A stretch of DNA of 64,000 nt from Cystobacter fuscus DSM 2262 (GTDB taxonomy: Bacteria > Myxococcota > Myxococcia > Myxococcales > Myxococcaceae), in NCBI RefSeq assembly GCF_000335475.2, contig NZ_ANAH02000026.1, forward strand, positions 62,001 through 126,000. Reading direction: 5' to 3'. Both the position numbers and the translations under genes were made by a program. Below are positions 17,256-25,721 of this stretch, in pieces (position 1 is the stretch's first letter; each line of letters opens with the position of its first letter). A model generated the notes under the pieces. It was not told where the DNA came from, searched no databases, and saw only the letters and a list, made by a program, of their open reading frames with translations.

Positions 17256-18446
17256 CTAGAAAAAGCGGCTGTAAAGACAGCGGTTCGGCGTTGCATTCAA
17301 TACACTACCGGTGGTCGCATTGCCTATAATGGCATTGGCTACTTCCCAACCGGAAGCAGTCGGGTGTTGCTGCAAATACATTGCGGCAGTGCCAGCAACA
17401 AAGGGCGCCGCCTGAGAAGTGCCACTCTTGAAGTCAATGTCAGAATTGCTCTCCATTCCAGCGGCCCCGATTTGCGACCCAGGAGCAAACAAGTCCACGC
17501 ACGCTCCCTGGTTCGAAAAAGAAGTCCGCAGATCATAACCATAACTAGAACTACCACCAGTTATCGCACCAACCGTTATGGCAGCTCCAACTCGCGCGGG
17601 AGAGAATGCGCATGCATCTGAGTTATTATTACCTGCAGCGACCGTCACGGTCAACCCAGCATTGACAAGGGCGGACACGGCGCTATCCAACGTATCGTTT
17701 GCAGGTCCGCCAAGGCTCAGGTTCACAACAGCAGGCCGCACATGATTCATAAGCACCCAGTCCAAGCCCGCAATAATGTCTGACACAAAAAGTTCATCGG
17801 AGCATGCGCCAACACGCACAGGATGCAAGAGGACATCCTTAGCAACTCCGGCGCTTCGTCCACCGACGATTCCAGCAACGTGCGTTCCGTGGCCATTGCA
17901 ATCGCCTACATCAGTACCAAATATGCTAAACCCCTCACGAACGCGTCCAGCAAACTCTTGATGGGCTGTATTCATGCCGGTGTCGACTATATACGCATGC
18001 ACGCCAGCCCCGGTCCTATTCCAGCCATACATGCCATTCACCTTAGGAGAGCGCTGGTCGATACGATCCAAGCCCCACAAGGTCGTATATTGCATCCCGT
18101 CAACGCTTGCGATCTCGTCTTCTACAACGCGTTCCACCAGCGGGTCTTCAAGGAGCCCACGGGCCTTGTCTTCTGACATCCTCACCGCAATTCCATTGAG
18201 CGTTGCCTGATAGACATGCCGCAGAGTCAGTCCTTTCTGCGCTGCGTACTCAGCACTAGCGCGCGGCATTCTCTGACGAAACACAACGATGTATTGACCT
18301 GCGACGGGACGCGCTGCTCGAATGAGTCCGCGCGGCAGAACGAGATTGGCTCTCTCCATCTCTTTCTCAGTTTGGTCCTCTTCTACCCCACAAGAACTCA
18401 TCGCCGAAAGAAGCAGAATCACACTCAACATTCGAGAATGGGTCAT
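17256..18446 (-). CDS. Subtilisin-like serine protease lipoprotein (S8, proteinase K type)
   Basis: A 396-residue secreted protease. From the ATG at 18446, the signal peptide ends in an SAMSSC lipobox. An I9-type inhibitor prodomain follows (GQYIVVFRQRM to VERVVEDE), then the catalytic domain with Asp in YIVDTGMN, His in NGHGTHVAG and Ser in SGTSQAAPFVAG. These are proteinase K-type spacings. The gene is visibly poorer in GC than its neighbours, with many A/T third positions, which suggests recent acquisition. A longer in-frame start at 18575 exists but would bury the signal peptide. It degrades proteins outside the cell or in the periplasm, probably as part of predatory digestion. Confidence 0.92.
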   Translation of the reverse strand: MTHSRMLSVILLLSAMSSCGVEEDQTEKEMERANLVLPRGLIRAARPVAGQYIVVFRQRMPRASAEYAAQKGLTLRHVYQATLNGIAVRMSEDKARGLLEDPLVERVVEDEIASVDGMQYTTLWGLDRIDQRSPKVNGMYGWNRTGAGVHAYIVDTGMNTAHQEFAGRVREGFSIFGTDVGDCNGHGTHVAGIVGGRSAGVAKDVLLHPVRVGACSDELFVSDIIAGLDWVLMNHVRPAVVNLSLGGPANDTLDSAVSALVNAGLTVTVAAGNNNSDACAFSPARVGAAITVGAITGGSSSYGYDLRTSFSNQGACVDLFAPGSQIGAAGMESNSDIDFKSGTSQAAPFVAGTAAMYLQQHPTASGWEVANAIIGNATTGSVLNATPNRCLYSRFF

Positions 18447-18670
18447 GTTTAGCACGCTCCGTACTGAGGGAATCCAAATCGCACAAACAACAAAACTCAT
18501 ACTAAGCCATCCTGGCCAAATCCGTTCAGGAGTGGCAGTGCCAAAACCCGATTTCTCGGCCTCGGCGGTTGTCAACTCTGACAGAGCTTACTTCGGCTGG
18601 CTTAGGTCGCGACACTAGCGGCCAACGAATGAAAGTGCAATGCTCTCCGTTAACGCCCGTTCTGCACCTA

Positions 18671-18765
18671 CATGCCACACCTCAAGCAAGCGAACACCTC
18701 CAGCACGAACGTCCTGCAGGAGCCCCGCCCAGTCCAATCGTGGTGTGCGCTCCTTCTTCGGCTCA
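18671..18765 (-). pseudogene. IS91/IS801-like transposase C-terminal fragment, frameshifted
   Basis: The minus strand reads PRLDWAGLL in one frame and, after one extra base, RTFVLEVFACLRCG in the next. Joined, these match the zinc-ribbon-like end of IS91/IS801-type transposases (LDWAxLLRRTF then CxxCG). The gene is clearly decayed. Confidence 0.55.
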
Positions 18766-18900
18766 TCCACGGTTGCGGGAAAGGACGGGCTCTCCTCCTC
18801 CGGCTGCGTATAGGCGGGTTGCGTCCTAAATCGCCGCCCAATCGTAATTCGCGAAGCACAGCTTCTGCGGTGTCCCCTCTGTCTGCTCGATGAACCGCGT

Positions 18901-19019
18901 GGGTGGGCTGCTGGGGCCGGCGTGTGCCTGAAGAGGGCTGCAGCGCCTGTCCACCCGCCCGGCGCACAGCCCTGGCGGCCCCCCCTCCGCTCCACCCCCC
19001 ACCCTCTACACGGCCCCCA
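18901..19019. repeat. 120-bp inverted repeat, left arm
   Basis: This arm, read on the plus strand, matches the reverse complement of 20843-20962 at roughly 85-90 percent identity. A conserved core spans GCCGGCGTGTGCCTGAAGAG and GGGCTGCAGCGCCTGTCCAC. It ends 3 bp from the stop codon of the protein kinase gene. The two arms enclose the kinase and a truncated phage-like gene. Confidence 0.75.
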
Positions 19020-19022
19020 ACG

Positions 19023-20198
19023 TCAGAACGGAATTCCGTCGTCGTCCTGCGCGTCGTCCTGCGGCGATTCGGGCTCGGAAGGAGGAAAAGCGTTGAGGAA
19101 GTCGGGGTTGGCTACAAGCCAGTCGCGGGCAGCATCCGTCAGGCGGTAGCCCCACAGGCGTCCTTCTTCATCCACGTTGTCTTCTAGAAAATGGCGGCGT
19201 TGCAGACCGATGAGCCCTATGTTGAAGGTGCCGCGCTCGCGCTTCGGCATTCCATTGAGAATCTCGTGTTCACGGAAGACGTTGTTGGTTTCTTGGATTA
19301 TCATCGCCATCACGTTCACTTCCGCTTGACTCAATCCTTCTACCGCATTGTGTCCTGCGGACCACTCGGCCCTACGCTGCTTCTTTAGCTGGCGCTGTAC
19401 GTCCAGGAGCGCCTCAACGAGTTCATCCATCGACTGGAAGCGCTCATTTACTGCCACCGCCGTCATCTTTGCCACGAGGCTTTCCCAGATGCGCGGCACC
19501 TGGGGACGCTCCCTGGACACAGGGTGTTTACCCGTCGTGATGAAGGCGACGGTCTGACCCAAACTGTACATGTCGGAGTGATGAGTGGCGCTGTGAGAAC
19601 CCAGAGCTAGGACCTCGGGTGCCATGTACCCAGGGGTCCCCATAGCGCCCCGAGTTTTCGGCTCGCTCGACGTTCCCTGTGGCTTCCTCACGAATCCGAA
19701 ATCACTCACGACCCAACGTTTGCCGATACGAAGAATATTATTCGGCGATACATCTCGATGAACCCGCCCGGCGATGTGGACTGCGGCCAAGCCCTGCGCG
19801 GCTTGAGCCACCGCTTCGATTCGCTCCTCGTCGCACAGTTCAGGTGCGAGCTTCGTCAGGTTTCCGTCCGCGAGGGGCATGGTGTACCAGCAGTCCCCGG
19901 CGTCGAGAATCTCAATGACGTTCTGGTGACGCAGCTCTCGGAGCGTCGCGACCTCGCGTCTGAACCGCCGAAGTTCCTCGCCGGACTCGTTCGACACCTT
20001 CAACGCAACAAGCTCGCCGGAGCGTTTGTCGAGCGCCCTGAAGACCTCGGCGCAGCCCCCTCGCCCGAGAGAGTCGAGCTTCTTGAACGTCTCTTCCCAG
20101 CCGAAGTCCGGCTGAGGATCCGCACCGAGATGCTGCGAGGTCAGTGGAATGCTGGCGCTCTTAGATTGGCGGTCCATCAGGAGATCAATTGTCTGCAC
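19023..20198 (-). CDS. Serine/threonine protein kinase with C-terminal helical/winged-helix-like region
   Basis: A Hanks-type kinase of 391 residues. Kinase motifs are complete: glycine loop GRGGCAEVF, VALKVS lysine, HRDVSPNNIL catalytic loop (Ser replaces the usual Lys after HRDx), DFGF, and GYMAPEV. The domain covers residues 37-285. There is no transmembrane helix. The last 110 residues (QAEVNVMAMIIQETNNVF to LTDAARDWL) look like a helical winged-helix module, then an acidic tail. The family phosphorylates protein Ser/Thr residues in the cytoplasm; the tail may bind DNA or a partner. The listed start is a GTG directly after the stop of a possible 35-residue ORF; an ATG at 20177 is an alternative. 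The island context suggests an accessory role. Confidence 0.85.
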   Translation of the reverse strand: MQTIDLLMDRQSKSASIPLTSQHLGADPQPDFGWEETFKKLDSLGRGGCAEVFRALDKRSGELVALKVSNESGEELRRFRREVATLRELRHQNVIEILDAGDCWYTMPLADGNLTKLAPELCDEERIEAVAQAAQGLAAVHIAGRVHRDVSPNNILRIGKRWVVSDFGFVRKPQGTSSEPKTRGAMGTPGYMAPEVLALGSHSATHHSDMYSLGQTVAFITTGKHPVSRERPQVPRIWESLVAKMTAVAVNERFQSMDELVEALLDVQRQLKKQRRAEWSAGHNAVEGLSQAEVNVMAMIIQETNNVFREHEILNGMPKRERGTFNIGLIGLQRRHFLEDNVDEEGRLWGYRLTDAARDWLVANPDFLNAFPPSEPESPQDDAQDDDGIPF

Positions 20199-20306
20199 CT
20201 ACGGAAAGTCAAGAAACCGTTCGCGCTCCGTCTCAGCGGGCTTCAAGCGCACGACGAAAGCACGCAGCGCCTCGGGGAACGACAGTGACCTACTTCTACG
20301 GACCAT
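20199..20306 (-). CDS. Possible 35-residue ORF directly upstream of the kinase
   Basis: An ATG at 20306 opens MVRRSRSLSFPEALRAFVV, and the frame closes with TAG immediately before the kinase GTG, an arrangement that could couple translation. GGGAG directly abuts the start, which is poor spacing. I do not recognise the peptide; it is Arg-rich and probably helical. It may be a real leader peptide, or just chance. Confidence 0.3.
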   Translation of the reverse strand: MVRRSRSLSFPEALRAFVVRLKPAETERERFLDFP

Positions 20307-20460
20307 CTCCCAACATGTGGTCAAACATACCCCCCCTCGGGGACGGGAACCTGTCACGACGGTGAACGGCGCGGTCTTAAAAGCGGTGCTTCGCCTCTTA
20401 CGACTGGCATGCGCTGTTGCCTGCGAACCACGCGCGGGAAGCGCACGCATTTACATTTAA

Positions 20461-20503
20461 GGGTTTGTCGGCGGTCGCACGCTCGCGTCGCTGACACAAA
20501 CCC
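20461..20503. repeat. 8-bp inverted repeat upstream of the phage-like gene
   Basis: GGGTTTGT (20461-20468) and ACAAACCC (20496-20503) flank a GC-rich spacer, 20 bp before the GTG at 20524. It may be an operator or a hairpin in the leader. Confidence 0.35.
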
Positions 20504-20523
20504 AAACAGAGGAAGCAAGCAAC

Positions 20524-20828
20524 GTGAACAGCGCACTCAACAAGATCGCGACGGCTCCGGTTGCGGCCGACGGGCGCTACCCGAAGTTCGATCACTACCT
20601 GCTCGAGGTGCTCGTCAATCGCACGAAGGAGGGCTTCAAGGGGGACAGCTCTATCGCCGAGCTGCTCGTGCGCGAGTGCGAGCCGCTAAGCCAGGGCGAG
20701 ACGGCCAGCCGTCCGGGCGAGACGGTCGATTACGTGGAGAACCTCACCGACCAGAAGAAGGGCGGCGGCGGCCGGTTCAAGTCCTACCTGATGACGCCCG
20801 TGGGCGCGGAGGAGCACGAGTTCGCAAA
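20524..20828 (+). pseudogene. Truncated phage-like hypothetical gene
   Basis: A GTG preceded by an AGAGGAAG-type site starts about 101 codons reading MNSALNKIATAPV, LLEVLVNRTKEGFKGDSS and LTDQKKGGGGRFKSYLMTP. The style (small, charged, with an N-terminal DNA-metabolism look) resembles phage accessory proteins, but I cannot name a family. The frame runs into the GCGTATAGGCGGG word at 20829 and then into the right arm of the 120-bp repeat, where any further translation is unrelated. I read it as a gene cut by rearrangement. Confidence 0.55.
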
Positions 20829-20842
20829 TGCGTATAGGCGGG

Positions 20843-20962
20843 ATGGGGGCCGTGTGGAGGGAGGGGGATGGAGCGGAGGGGGTCCGCCAGGGCTGTGCGT
20901 CGGGCCGGTGGACAGGCGCTGCAGCCCTCTTCAGGCACACGCCGGCCCCAGCGGTCCACCCA
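20843..20962. repeat. 120-bp inverted repeat, right arm
   Basis: This is the reverse-complement partner of 18901-19019. It starts right at the end of the TGCGTATAGGCGGG word. No coding capacity is convincing in it. Confidence 0.75.
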
Positions 20963-21057
20963 GCAGGGGGGGGCGGCAAGGAGCGTGGGATCATGAGGCA
21001 GCGTGACGGCTTGGGGCTCCACACCCTGCGCGCTGGGCGAGCCCCTGCGCTTTAGCC

Positions 21058-22179
21058 TCAGCGGCGCTGGGAACCCGCCCCACGCGCCTGTTCGAACCAG
21101 CGGCGCCAGGCCGCCGTGTCCGCGCCGAAGTCCTGCCCCGCCAGCTGCGCGAGCACCTTGCGCGCGGGCTCGTGGTCCATCCCCGAGCGCATGCCCGCCA
21201 TCTCCACCAGCACCTCGCCCGCCTTGTCGAGGATCTGCCGCCGGTGGACGCTGCCCTCCACCTCCATGATGTGCACCAGCGTCCAGCCGGCCTTGTTGCG
21301 ATCGGACGCCAGCGGGAACCAGAGCGCCTCGAGCACGGGCTCGAGCGGAACGAGGCCGGGCTTCTTCGAGCGCTCCACCGCCGTCCCGAGCCGGCGCAGC
21401 GCTTCGTTGCGCACCCCCTCGTTCGAGTCACGCACCGACGGCAGGAGGGCCTTCACCAGCTGCTCGGGCGAGGACAGGTACGTCAGCAGCATGAGCGCGT
21501 TCATGCGCTTGCCGCCGTCCTTGTCCTCACGCAGCACGCGCACGAGCGCGTCCGCGCTGCGGGGCACCCCCTCGATGAACCGCTGCTCCAGGGGCGCGAG
21601 CTCGGGGTGCTCGAAGCCTCCGTAGCACCCCAGGGGCGCGCGGCACGTGCCCAGGCCCCACTCGGGCACCGCGCCCTCGTTGCGCAGCTTCCAGAACGTC
21701 TTGAGGTAGTCCGACCAGGCCGCGAGCAGTCCCTCGGGATCGGCCACCTCCCCCGTCGGCTCGGGGTGGAAGCGCATGCGCCACTCGTCCCCGGTGTCCA
21801 CCAGGTCCACCGTCACACCCATCGTGTGATCCTGGTTCTGGCCCACCGACATCCGGATGAACGCGAAGGCTCCCAGGTCGGTGAGCCGCTTCTTGCTCTC
21901 GATGAGGTTGGCAACGAACTCCTTCTGCCGCGGCTCGTTCTTCGTGTCGAGCCGCGTGCCAGGCGCCGGCAACGTGAGCAGCCCGAGCAGCTTCTCCCTG
22001 GCAACCTTGCGCGAGCCGAAGACCTCCACGCCCTGGAACACATAGATGGAGTCCTGCACCCGTGGCGCCTCCGCCTTCGCGGGCGCGGCGGGCTGCTGGG
22101 TGGTGGCGGGCGGCTCGGCCTGGCGGGTGGTGGTGATGCAGCCGGCGAGCAGGGCGAGGCCCATGACGAAACGTTTCAT
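21058..22179 (-). CDS. HEAT-repeat lipoprotein
   Basis: A 373-residue lipoprotein: MKRFVMGLALLAGC gives a lipobox LLAGC, followed by a Thr/Pro/Ala-rich linker. The middle domain (SIYVFQGVEVFG to YLKTFWKLRN) is unrecognised. The second half contains helical repeats of HEAT/PBS-lyase type (EDKDGGKRMNALMLLTYLSS, RDSNEGVRNEALRRLGTAVE, NKAGWTLVHIMEVEGSV), which usually act as scaffolds for protein contacts. I took the ATG at 22179 since it starts the signal peptide; a longer open frame upstream has no such logic. An 80-bp piece of this gene recurs at 28356-28435. It probably sits in the outer membrane facing the periplasm. Confidence 0.75.
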   Translation of the reverse strand: MKRFVMGLALLAGCITTTRQAEPPATTQQPAAPAKAEAPRVQDSIYVFQGVEVFGSRKVAREKLLGLLTLPAPGTRLDTKNEPRQKEFVANLIESKKRLTDLGAFAFIRMSVGQNQDHTMGVTVDLVDTGDEWRMRFHPEPTGEVADPEGLLAAWSDYLKTFWKLRNEGAVPEWGLGTCRAPLGCYGGFEHPELAPLEQRFIEGVPRSADALVRVLREDKDGGKRMNALMLLTYLSSPEQLVKALLPSVRDSNEGVRNEALRRLGTAVERSKKPGLVPLEPVLEALWFPLASDRNKAGWTLVHIMEVEGSVHRRQILDKAGEVLVEMAGMRSGMDHEPARKVLAQLAGQDFGADTAAWRRWFEQARGAGSQRR

Positions 22180-22281
22180 GATGAGGAGGTCCCCCTTGGT
22201 GCCTGGGCGCGGGCACAGGCCTCGCGACTGTAGTGGCACGTGCACGGGCTGGCGAGGCAAGGCCTTGGAACCTCCACGTCC

Positions 22282-22475
22282 ATGAGGCTCTCCCTGCACT
22301 CCGCTTCCAAGTTTCGCGTGTGGCCGCTCGTCGCGGCGCTGCTCTCCACCGGGGTGTCGGCCCCGGTGTACGCCTCCGAGCCGAAGAAGCCCACTCCCGC
22401 GCCCTCCCCTGCTCCGGCTCCTGCGCAGACCTCGCCCGCCGTCCCCACCGCCCCGGAGGCGAAGCCCGAGGACGT
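22282..22475 (+). pseudogene. Truncated Pro-rich secreted protein (N-terminal fragment)
   Basis: From an ATG at 22282 the frame reads a convincing signal peptide (FRVWPLVAALLSTGVSAPVYA) and a Pro/Ala-rich spacer ending in EAKPEDV. After about 22475 the frame overlaps the 3' end of the oppositely oriented immunity gene, and codon use turns non-coding. I infer that only the export signal and linker remain of a larger envelope protein. Confidence 0.45.
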
Positions 22476-22499
22476 AGGTACTGACCTTGGACTGGCGCC

Positions 22500-23063
22500 T
22501 CACACCTCGACGAAGCGCGTGCCGGTGAGGCCCTCCGCCTCCATGGCCTGCTTGAGGTCCTCGGAGATGATGAGGCCCAGGGAGAAGCCCCAGGTGCGGA
22601 AGATGCGCGCATCCCCCACCTTCAACGGGTCGATGCGCATGCCCGCGACGACCCGATACCTGCCCACCTTCTCAGGCTGACCATCCTCTGGCTTCCAGTA
22701 CTGCACTTCCTCGCATCGGGTGTCGTCGATGCAACGGAGGGTGCGCAGTGTGTTGAGGATGAAAAAGGGTCCCATGTGGCCCTCGATTCGTGCGGGTAGG
22801 AATTGCACCTCTTGGATGCCCAGGCGCTCGAAGAGCTGGACCATGCGACCATGGACCACGGGGGTGCCGAAGGCGTCCACGGTGAAGTCCAGCGTCAGCC
22901 CATCAGGATTCACGGGGAACCGGATGGTTCCCTGGGGCTCGAGCCATTGGCTCTTGGTGAACCGCCAGGGGTTGATTTTCTGACCCTGCTCATCGAGAGG
23001 ATGGCGTAGGTGCCAGCGTCCCTCGATGCGCATGTCGTCCTCCAGCGCGAAGTACCTGAGCAT
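22500..23063 (-). CDS. Imm11-family immunity protein (SitI-like)
   Basis: A 187-residue cytoplasmic protein resembling the Imm11 (MXAN_0049-type) family of myxobacterial immunity proteins. Typical stretches are FLPARIEGHMGPFFILNTL, the EVQYWKPEDG segment, YRVVAGMRIDP, and DLKQAMEAEGLTGTRFVEV at the C-terminus. Such proteins bind and neutralise a cognate toxin. It begins 16 bp after the AHH toxin gene on the same strand, the normal toxin-immunity order, so both should be co-expressed. Family call good; pairing inferred from position. Confidence 0.85.
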   Translation of the reverse strand: MLRYFALEDDMRIEGRWHLRHPLDEQGQKINPWRFTKSQWLEPQGTIRFPVNPDGLTLDFTVDAFGTPVVHGRMVQLFERLGIQEVQFLPARIEGHMGPFFILNTLRTLRCIDDTRCEEVQYWKPEDGQPEKVGRYRVVAGMRIDPLKVGDARIFRTWGFSLGLIISEDLKQAMEAEGLTGTRFVEV

Positions 23064-23079
23064 GCTTTACTCTTCGTCC

Positions 23080-24372
23080 TCAGTCCGGAGACTTCGTCGC
23101 CAGCCGGTGAAGGAGTGAGCCCGCCGTGCATACCTCTTCAGCAACTTTCCGGAGCGCTTGTTGCAGCGCGCTCTTGCATTGAGAGGTGGTTCCACAGTCT
23201 TCAGTCGCAAGGCTGAGCCTCCTGAATACCTCTTTATGGTACTCCTCTGGATGCGGACCTTTGTGGCCCTTGAGGTAGACGAGATTCTCCGCTGCGTCCA
23301 GGCTCATTCCCGCCAACGCGAAGAGATCTTCGAACCTGGGAGTCCAGGGCCCACCAGAGACCGTCGAGACTTCATTTTTGTTCGTGGCGAGGTGGTGCCA
23401 GTGATAGCCACCCTTGCCCTCGGAGCCGTCGGTGCAGGCACCGCCCACCGCGGCGGCCGCCGTGCCCGCCGCCACTCCCGTCACGACGATGGAGCCATCC
23501 GCCACCATCCGCACCGTCGTCGCGCCTTCCGTCGACATGCCTCCGGGCAACGCGAACCGGGGAGCACGCAGCAACGCCCCGAGTCCTCCTGTAGGCACCT
23601 CGGGTAGACCCCTGGCCACTCCCATGCTGGCCACCAGCATGAGCACTCGCAGCCCCGTGCCTCCCACCGCCTTGCCGAAGCGTTCCGATACCGCCTCCAG
23701 TTCCTGCACCGTTCTCGCCGCTTGTGCCTCCCGGTACAGTTGCACGCAGGCCCAGGCCACCCGGGAAAGTTCCAGGACCCCCACTGCCAGTGCCAACCGG
23801 AGCGTCAGTGTCGCCGCGAAGGCTTTGGTGAACAGCGGCTCGGGCAGCAGCCATGCCGAGAAGTACACCAATACCGAGAGTGCCACGCTGGAGAGGAAGA
23901 TGGGTGAGCTGAATAGTTCCCGCGCGGCCTCACGCACGCCCGCGCCCATGTAGCGAGGAGAGAGCTTCAGGGCCAGGAAAAGGGGGCTCGTCTCCAGCGA
24001 TTCGGGCAGGGGAAGCAGCGGCGGGCCGTACCGCGACACGAACTCCTCCCTCAGCCGTAGTTCCCACTCCGCTGGCCCCGGCTCCGTGGAGGTCCGCACG
24101 AGCCGGAACCGGCGTCCCTCCTTCCTCGGGAAGGATTCACGAAAGGCCGCGAGCACAGCCCGCCCATCCGCCACCCGTAGTTGCTCCAGTGCCGGGTCCA
24201 GTGCCACCGGCTCGAAATGGAGCTTCAGCGCGCCTTGGGGTAATACGCTCGTCCGCACCACCTTCGGTTGCACTGGAGTTCTCGAGGAAATTTCCTCCGG
24301 GGACGTGGCACACGAAATAGTCAGAGCGAGCCACAGGGCCACGACCGCGCGCTGCCAGGAGCGGGTTCTCAT
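23080..24372 (-). CDS. SitA-like lipoprotein toxin with C-terminal AHH nuclease domain
   Basis: A 430-residue lipoprotein (lipobox LTISC) with variable N-terminal region, hydrophobic helices around 150-200 and 240-290, and an AHH-type nuclease domain in the last 110 residues: YHWHHLATNKN, PRFEDLFALAGMSLD, and GHKGPHPEEYHKEVF with the conserved HH and H-P-x-x-Y-H. In Myxococcus the SitA lipoprotein toxins of this build are handed between kin by TraA/B outer-membrane exchange and kill recipients lacking the matching SitI. The Imm11 gene follows 16 bp downstream. Two late Cys residues (CGTTSQC) are also typical. The start ATG opens the signal peptide. Nuclease action and delivery route are inferred from the family. 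Confidence 0.85.
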   Translation of the reverse strand: MRTRSWQRAVVALWLALTISCATSPEEISSRTPVQPKVVRTSVLPQGALKLHFEPVALDPALEQLRVADGRAVLAAFRESFPRKEGRRFRLVRTSTEPGPAEWELRLREEFVSRYGPPLLPLPESLETSPLFLALKLSPRYMGAGVREAARELFSSPIFLSSVALSVLVYFSAWLLPEPLFTKAFAATLTLRLALAVGVLELSRVAWACVQLYREAQAARTVQELEAVSERFGKAVGGTGLRVLMLVASMGVARGLPEVPTGGLGALLRAPRFALPGGMSTEGATTVRMVADGSIVVTGVAAGTAAAAVGGACTDGSEGKGGYHWHHLATNKNEVSTVSGGPWTPRFEDLFALAGMSLDAAENLVYLKGHKGPHPEEYHKEVFRRLSLATEDCGTTSQCKSALQQALRKVAEEVCTAGSLLHRLATKSPD

Positions 24373-24691
24373 GCGCCGACATCATGCATGGCCCAGGGGC
24401 CTCAAGCGATCACGTGCCGAAGAGCCGTCTCCCGCGTCACCTGGACCCGGGAAGATACGTGGAGCAGGGGCTCGCCCGGCTCGTGGCCTGGTACCGGAGC
24501 CTCAAGGGCTGAGCCCGGTGGCAGAGGTGACCTCCTCCGCCGCCGGAGCGGCCTTGCCTACCAGCGGCCCTGGACGCGCTACCACGGGAGACACCGTCCA
24601 CAACTGTTCCGGGAGCCATCGCCGCGAACGGAGTTCACCCATCGGCGGCACGATCAAAGACACGTGCCAGGCAGGCCCTCGGCTCCAGCCC
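24373..24691. other. Gap upstream of the toxin operon with a gene-end scrap
   Basis: It lies between the toxin gene start and the 3' end of the WD40-like gene, both on the minus strand, so it should hold the toxin promoter. On the plus strand a 42-codon ORF (24384-24512) reads DPGRYVEQGLARLVAWYR near its end, which resembles the C-terminal tail of sugar-nucleotide epimerases. It is probably a left-over fragment, not a gene. Confidence 0.4.
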
Positions 24692-25648
24692 TCACGCATG
24701 CGCCTCGGCATGGCGCAGCAGCTCGTCCACGGAGCCCACCAGCACCCGGTTGTCTCCTACGGCCGTGGCCACCACCGGTGCGCTCGTGGCCGCCGTGAGG
24801 AGCGTTACCTCGGGCCCTCCCTCTGGCAGAGTCAGGGAGGCGCTGATCTTGTCGTGCAGATGAGGGCGGAAGTGGAGCGCGCTCCAGCTCCGGCCGACGA
24901 GGCTGCCGTCGGGCAGGAACACCGCTTCGTGTTCCCACCAGGACGTCAGAAGGGGCGTCGGGCCCTGGCTGTTCTCGAGCACCACGAAGCCGGTTGCCCC
25001 GACTCCTCCGCTGCTGTCCCTCCACGGGTTTGGAGCGACCGCCAGGTGCCCGGCCGGGCTGAACGATACCGAGCCTGAGTAGTGCAGCGTTCCCACGAAA
25101 CGTTGCTGCAGGAGGGTGCCCGTCGCCACCTCCACCACGGCGAAGAAGGCGCCCTCCGTGGTATGCCCATCGACGTTGAGTGCCGCCAGGGTCCGACCGT
25201 CCGGAGCGAACGCCAGGGAGCAGTTGCCTTGGGTCTTGTCCTGAGACAGCAGCTCGACAGGGGTTGCACCCGGGGCGAGCACGACCACGCGGGTGCCAGC
25301 AGAAGTGCTCTTTGTTCCCAGCCCCACGGCGATGTGGCCGCCGTGTGCGGTCACTGCCAGGGCGATGACGGGCTGCTCCCACTGCACGCGCTGCACATCC
25401 GCTCCAGCGGGGAAGGCCCAGCGCCGGAGTGTCCCGTCCCGCCCGCCGATGAGCAGGTGCTCCCCCTCGGGCGTGAAGCACAGCGCCTCGACCGGGCCCA
25501 CGTCGGCGCGAACCGCCAGTGGGGTCCCCTGCTGCGCGTTCCACAACCGGAGTCCGTCCATCCCCCCTGTCGCCAGGAGCGTGCCGTCCGCGCTCAAAGC
25601 AAGACAGCGAGCCTCGTGATGGTCCACCAGGTGCATGAAGTTCTTCAT
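24692..25648 (-). CDS. WD40-like beta-propeller protein
   Basis: A 318-residue protein made of WD40/YVTN-type blades: HHEARCLALSADGTLLATGG, GPVEALCFTPEGEHLLIGGR, VIALAVTAHGGHIAVGL, NCSLAFAPDGRTLAAL, and SVSFSPAGHLAVAPN. The spacing fits six or seven blades. There is no signal peptide, so it is cytoplasmic. I chose the ATG at 25648, which has GGGAG at good distance, over one at 25675; a much longer open frame upstream runs antisense through BioY and GST DNA and is not coding. WD40 proteins serve as interaction platforms. The neighbouring toxin pair gives no firm clue to its role. Confidence 0.8.
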   Translation of the reverse strand: MKNFMHLVDHHEARCLALSADGTLLATGGMDGLRLWNAQQGTPLAVRADVGPVEALCFTPEGEHLLIGGRDGTLRRWAFPAGADVQRVQWEQPVIALAVTAHGGHIAVGLGTKSTSAGTRVVVLAPGATPVELLSQDKTQGNCSLAFAPDGRTLAALNVDGHTTEGAFFAVVEVATGTLLQQRFVGTLHYSGSVSFSPAGHLAVAPNPWRDSSGGVGATGFVVLENSQGPTPLLTSWWEHEAVFLPDGSLVGRSWSALHFRPHLHDKISASLTLPEGGPEVTLLTAATSAPVVATAVGDNRVLVGSVDELLRHAEAHA

Positions 25649-25721
25649 CCGCGCTCCCAGAGCCACCCGCGCCATGGAGGGACGAAAAGTATACCGCGAG
25701 GTCGATGGGGCAGGCGCACCT

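Larger units (their letters stand above)
18447..19022. other. Mosaic gap with transposase relic and repeat
   Basis: The part next to the protease gene should carry its promoter. An IS91/IS801-like relic (18671-18765) follows, then the word TGCGTATAGGCGGG (18806-18819), and one arm of the 120-bp inverted repeat (18901-19019). No intact gene is visible. Confidence 0.6.
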
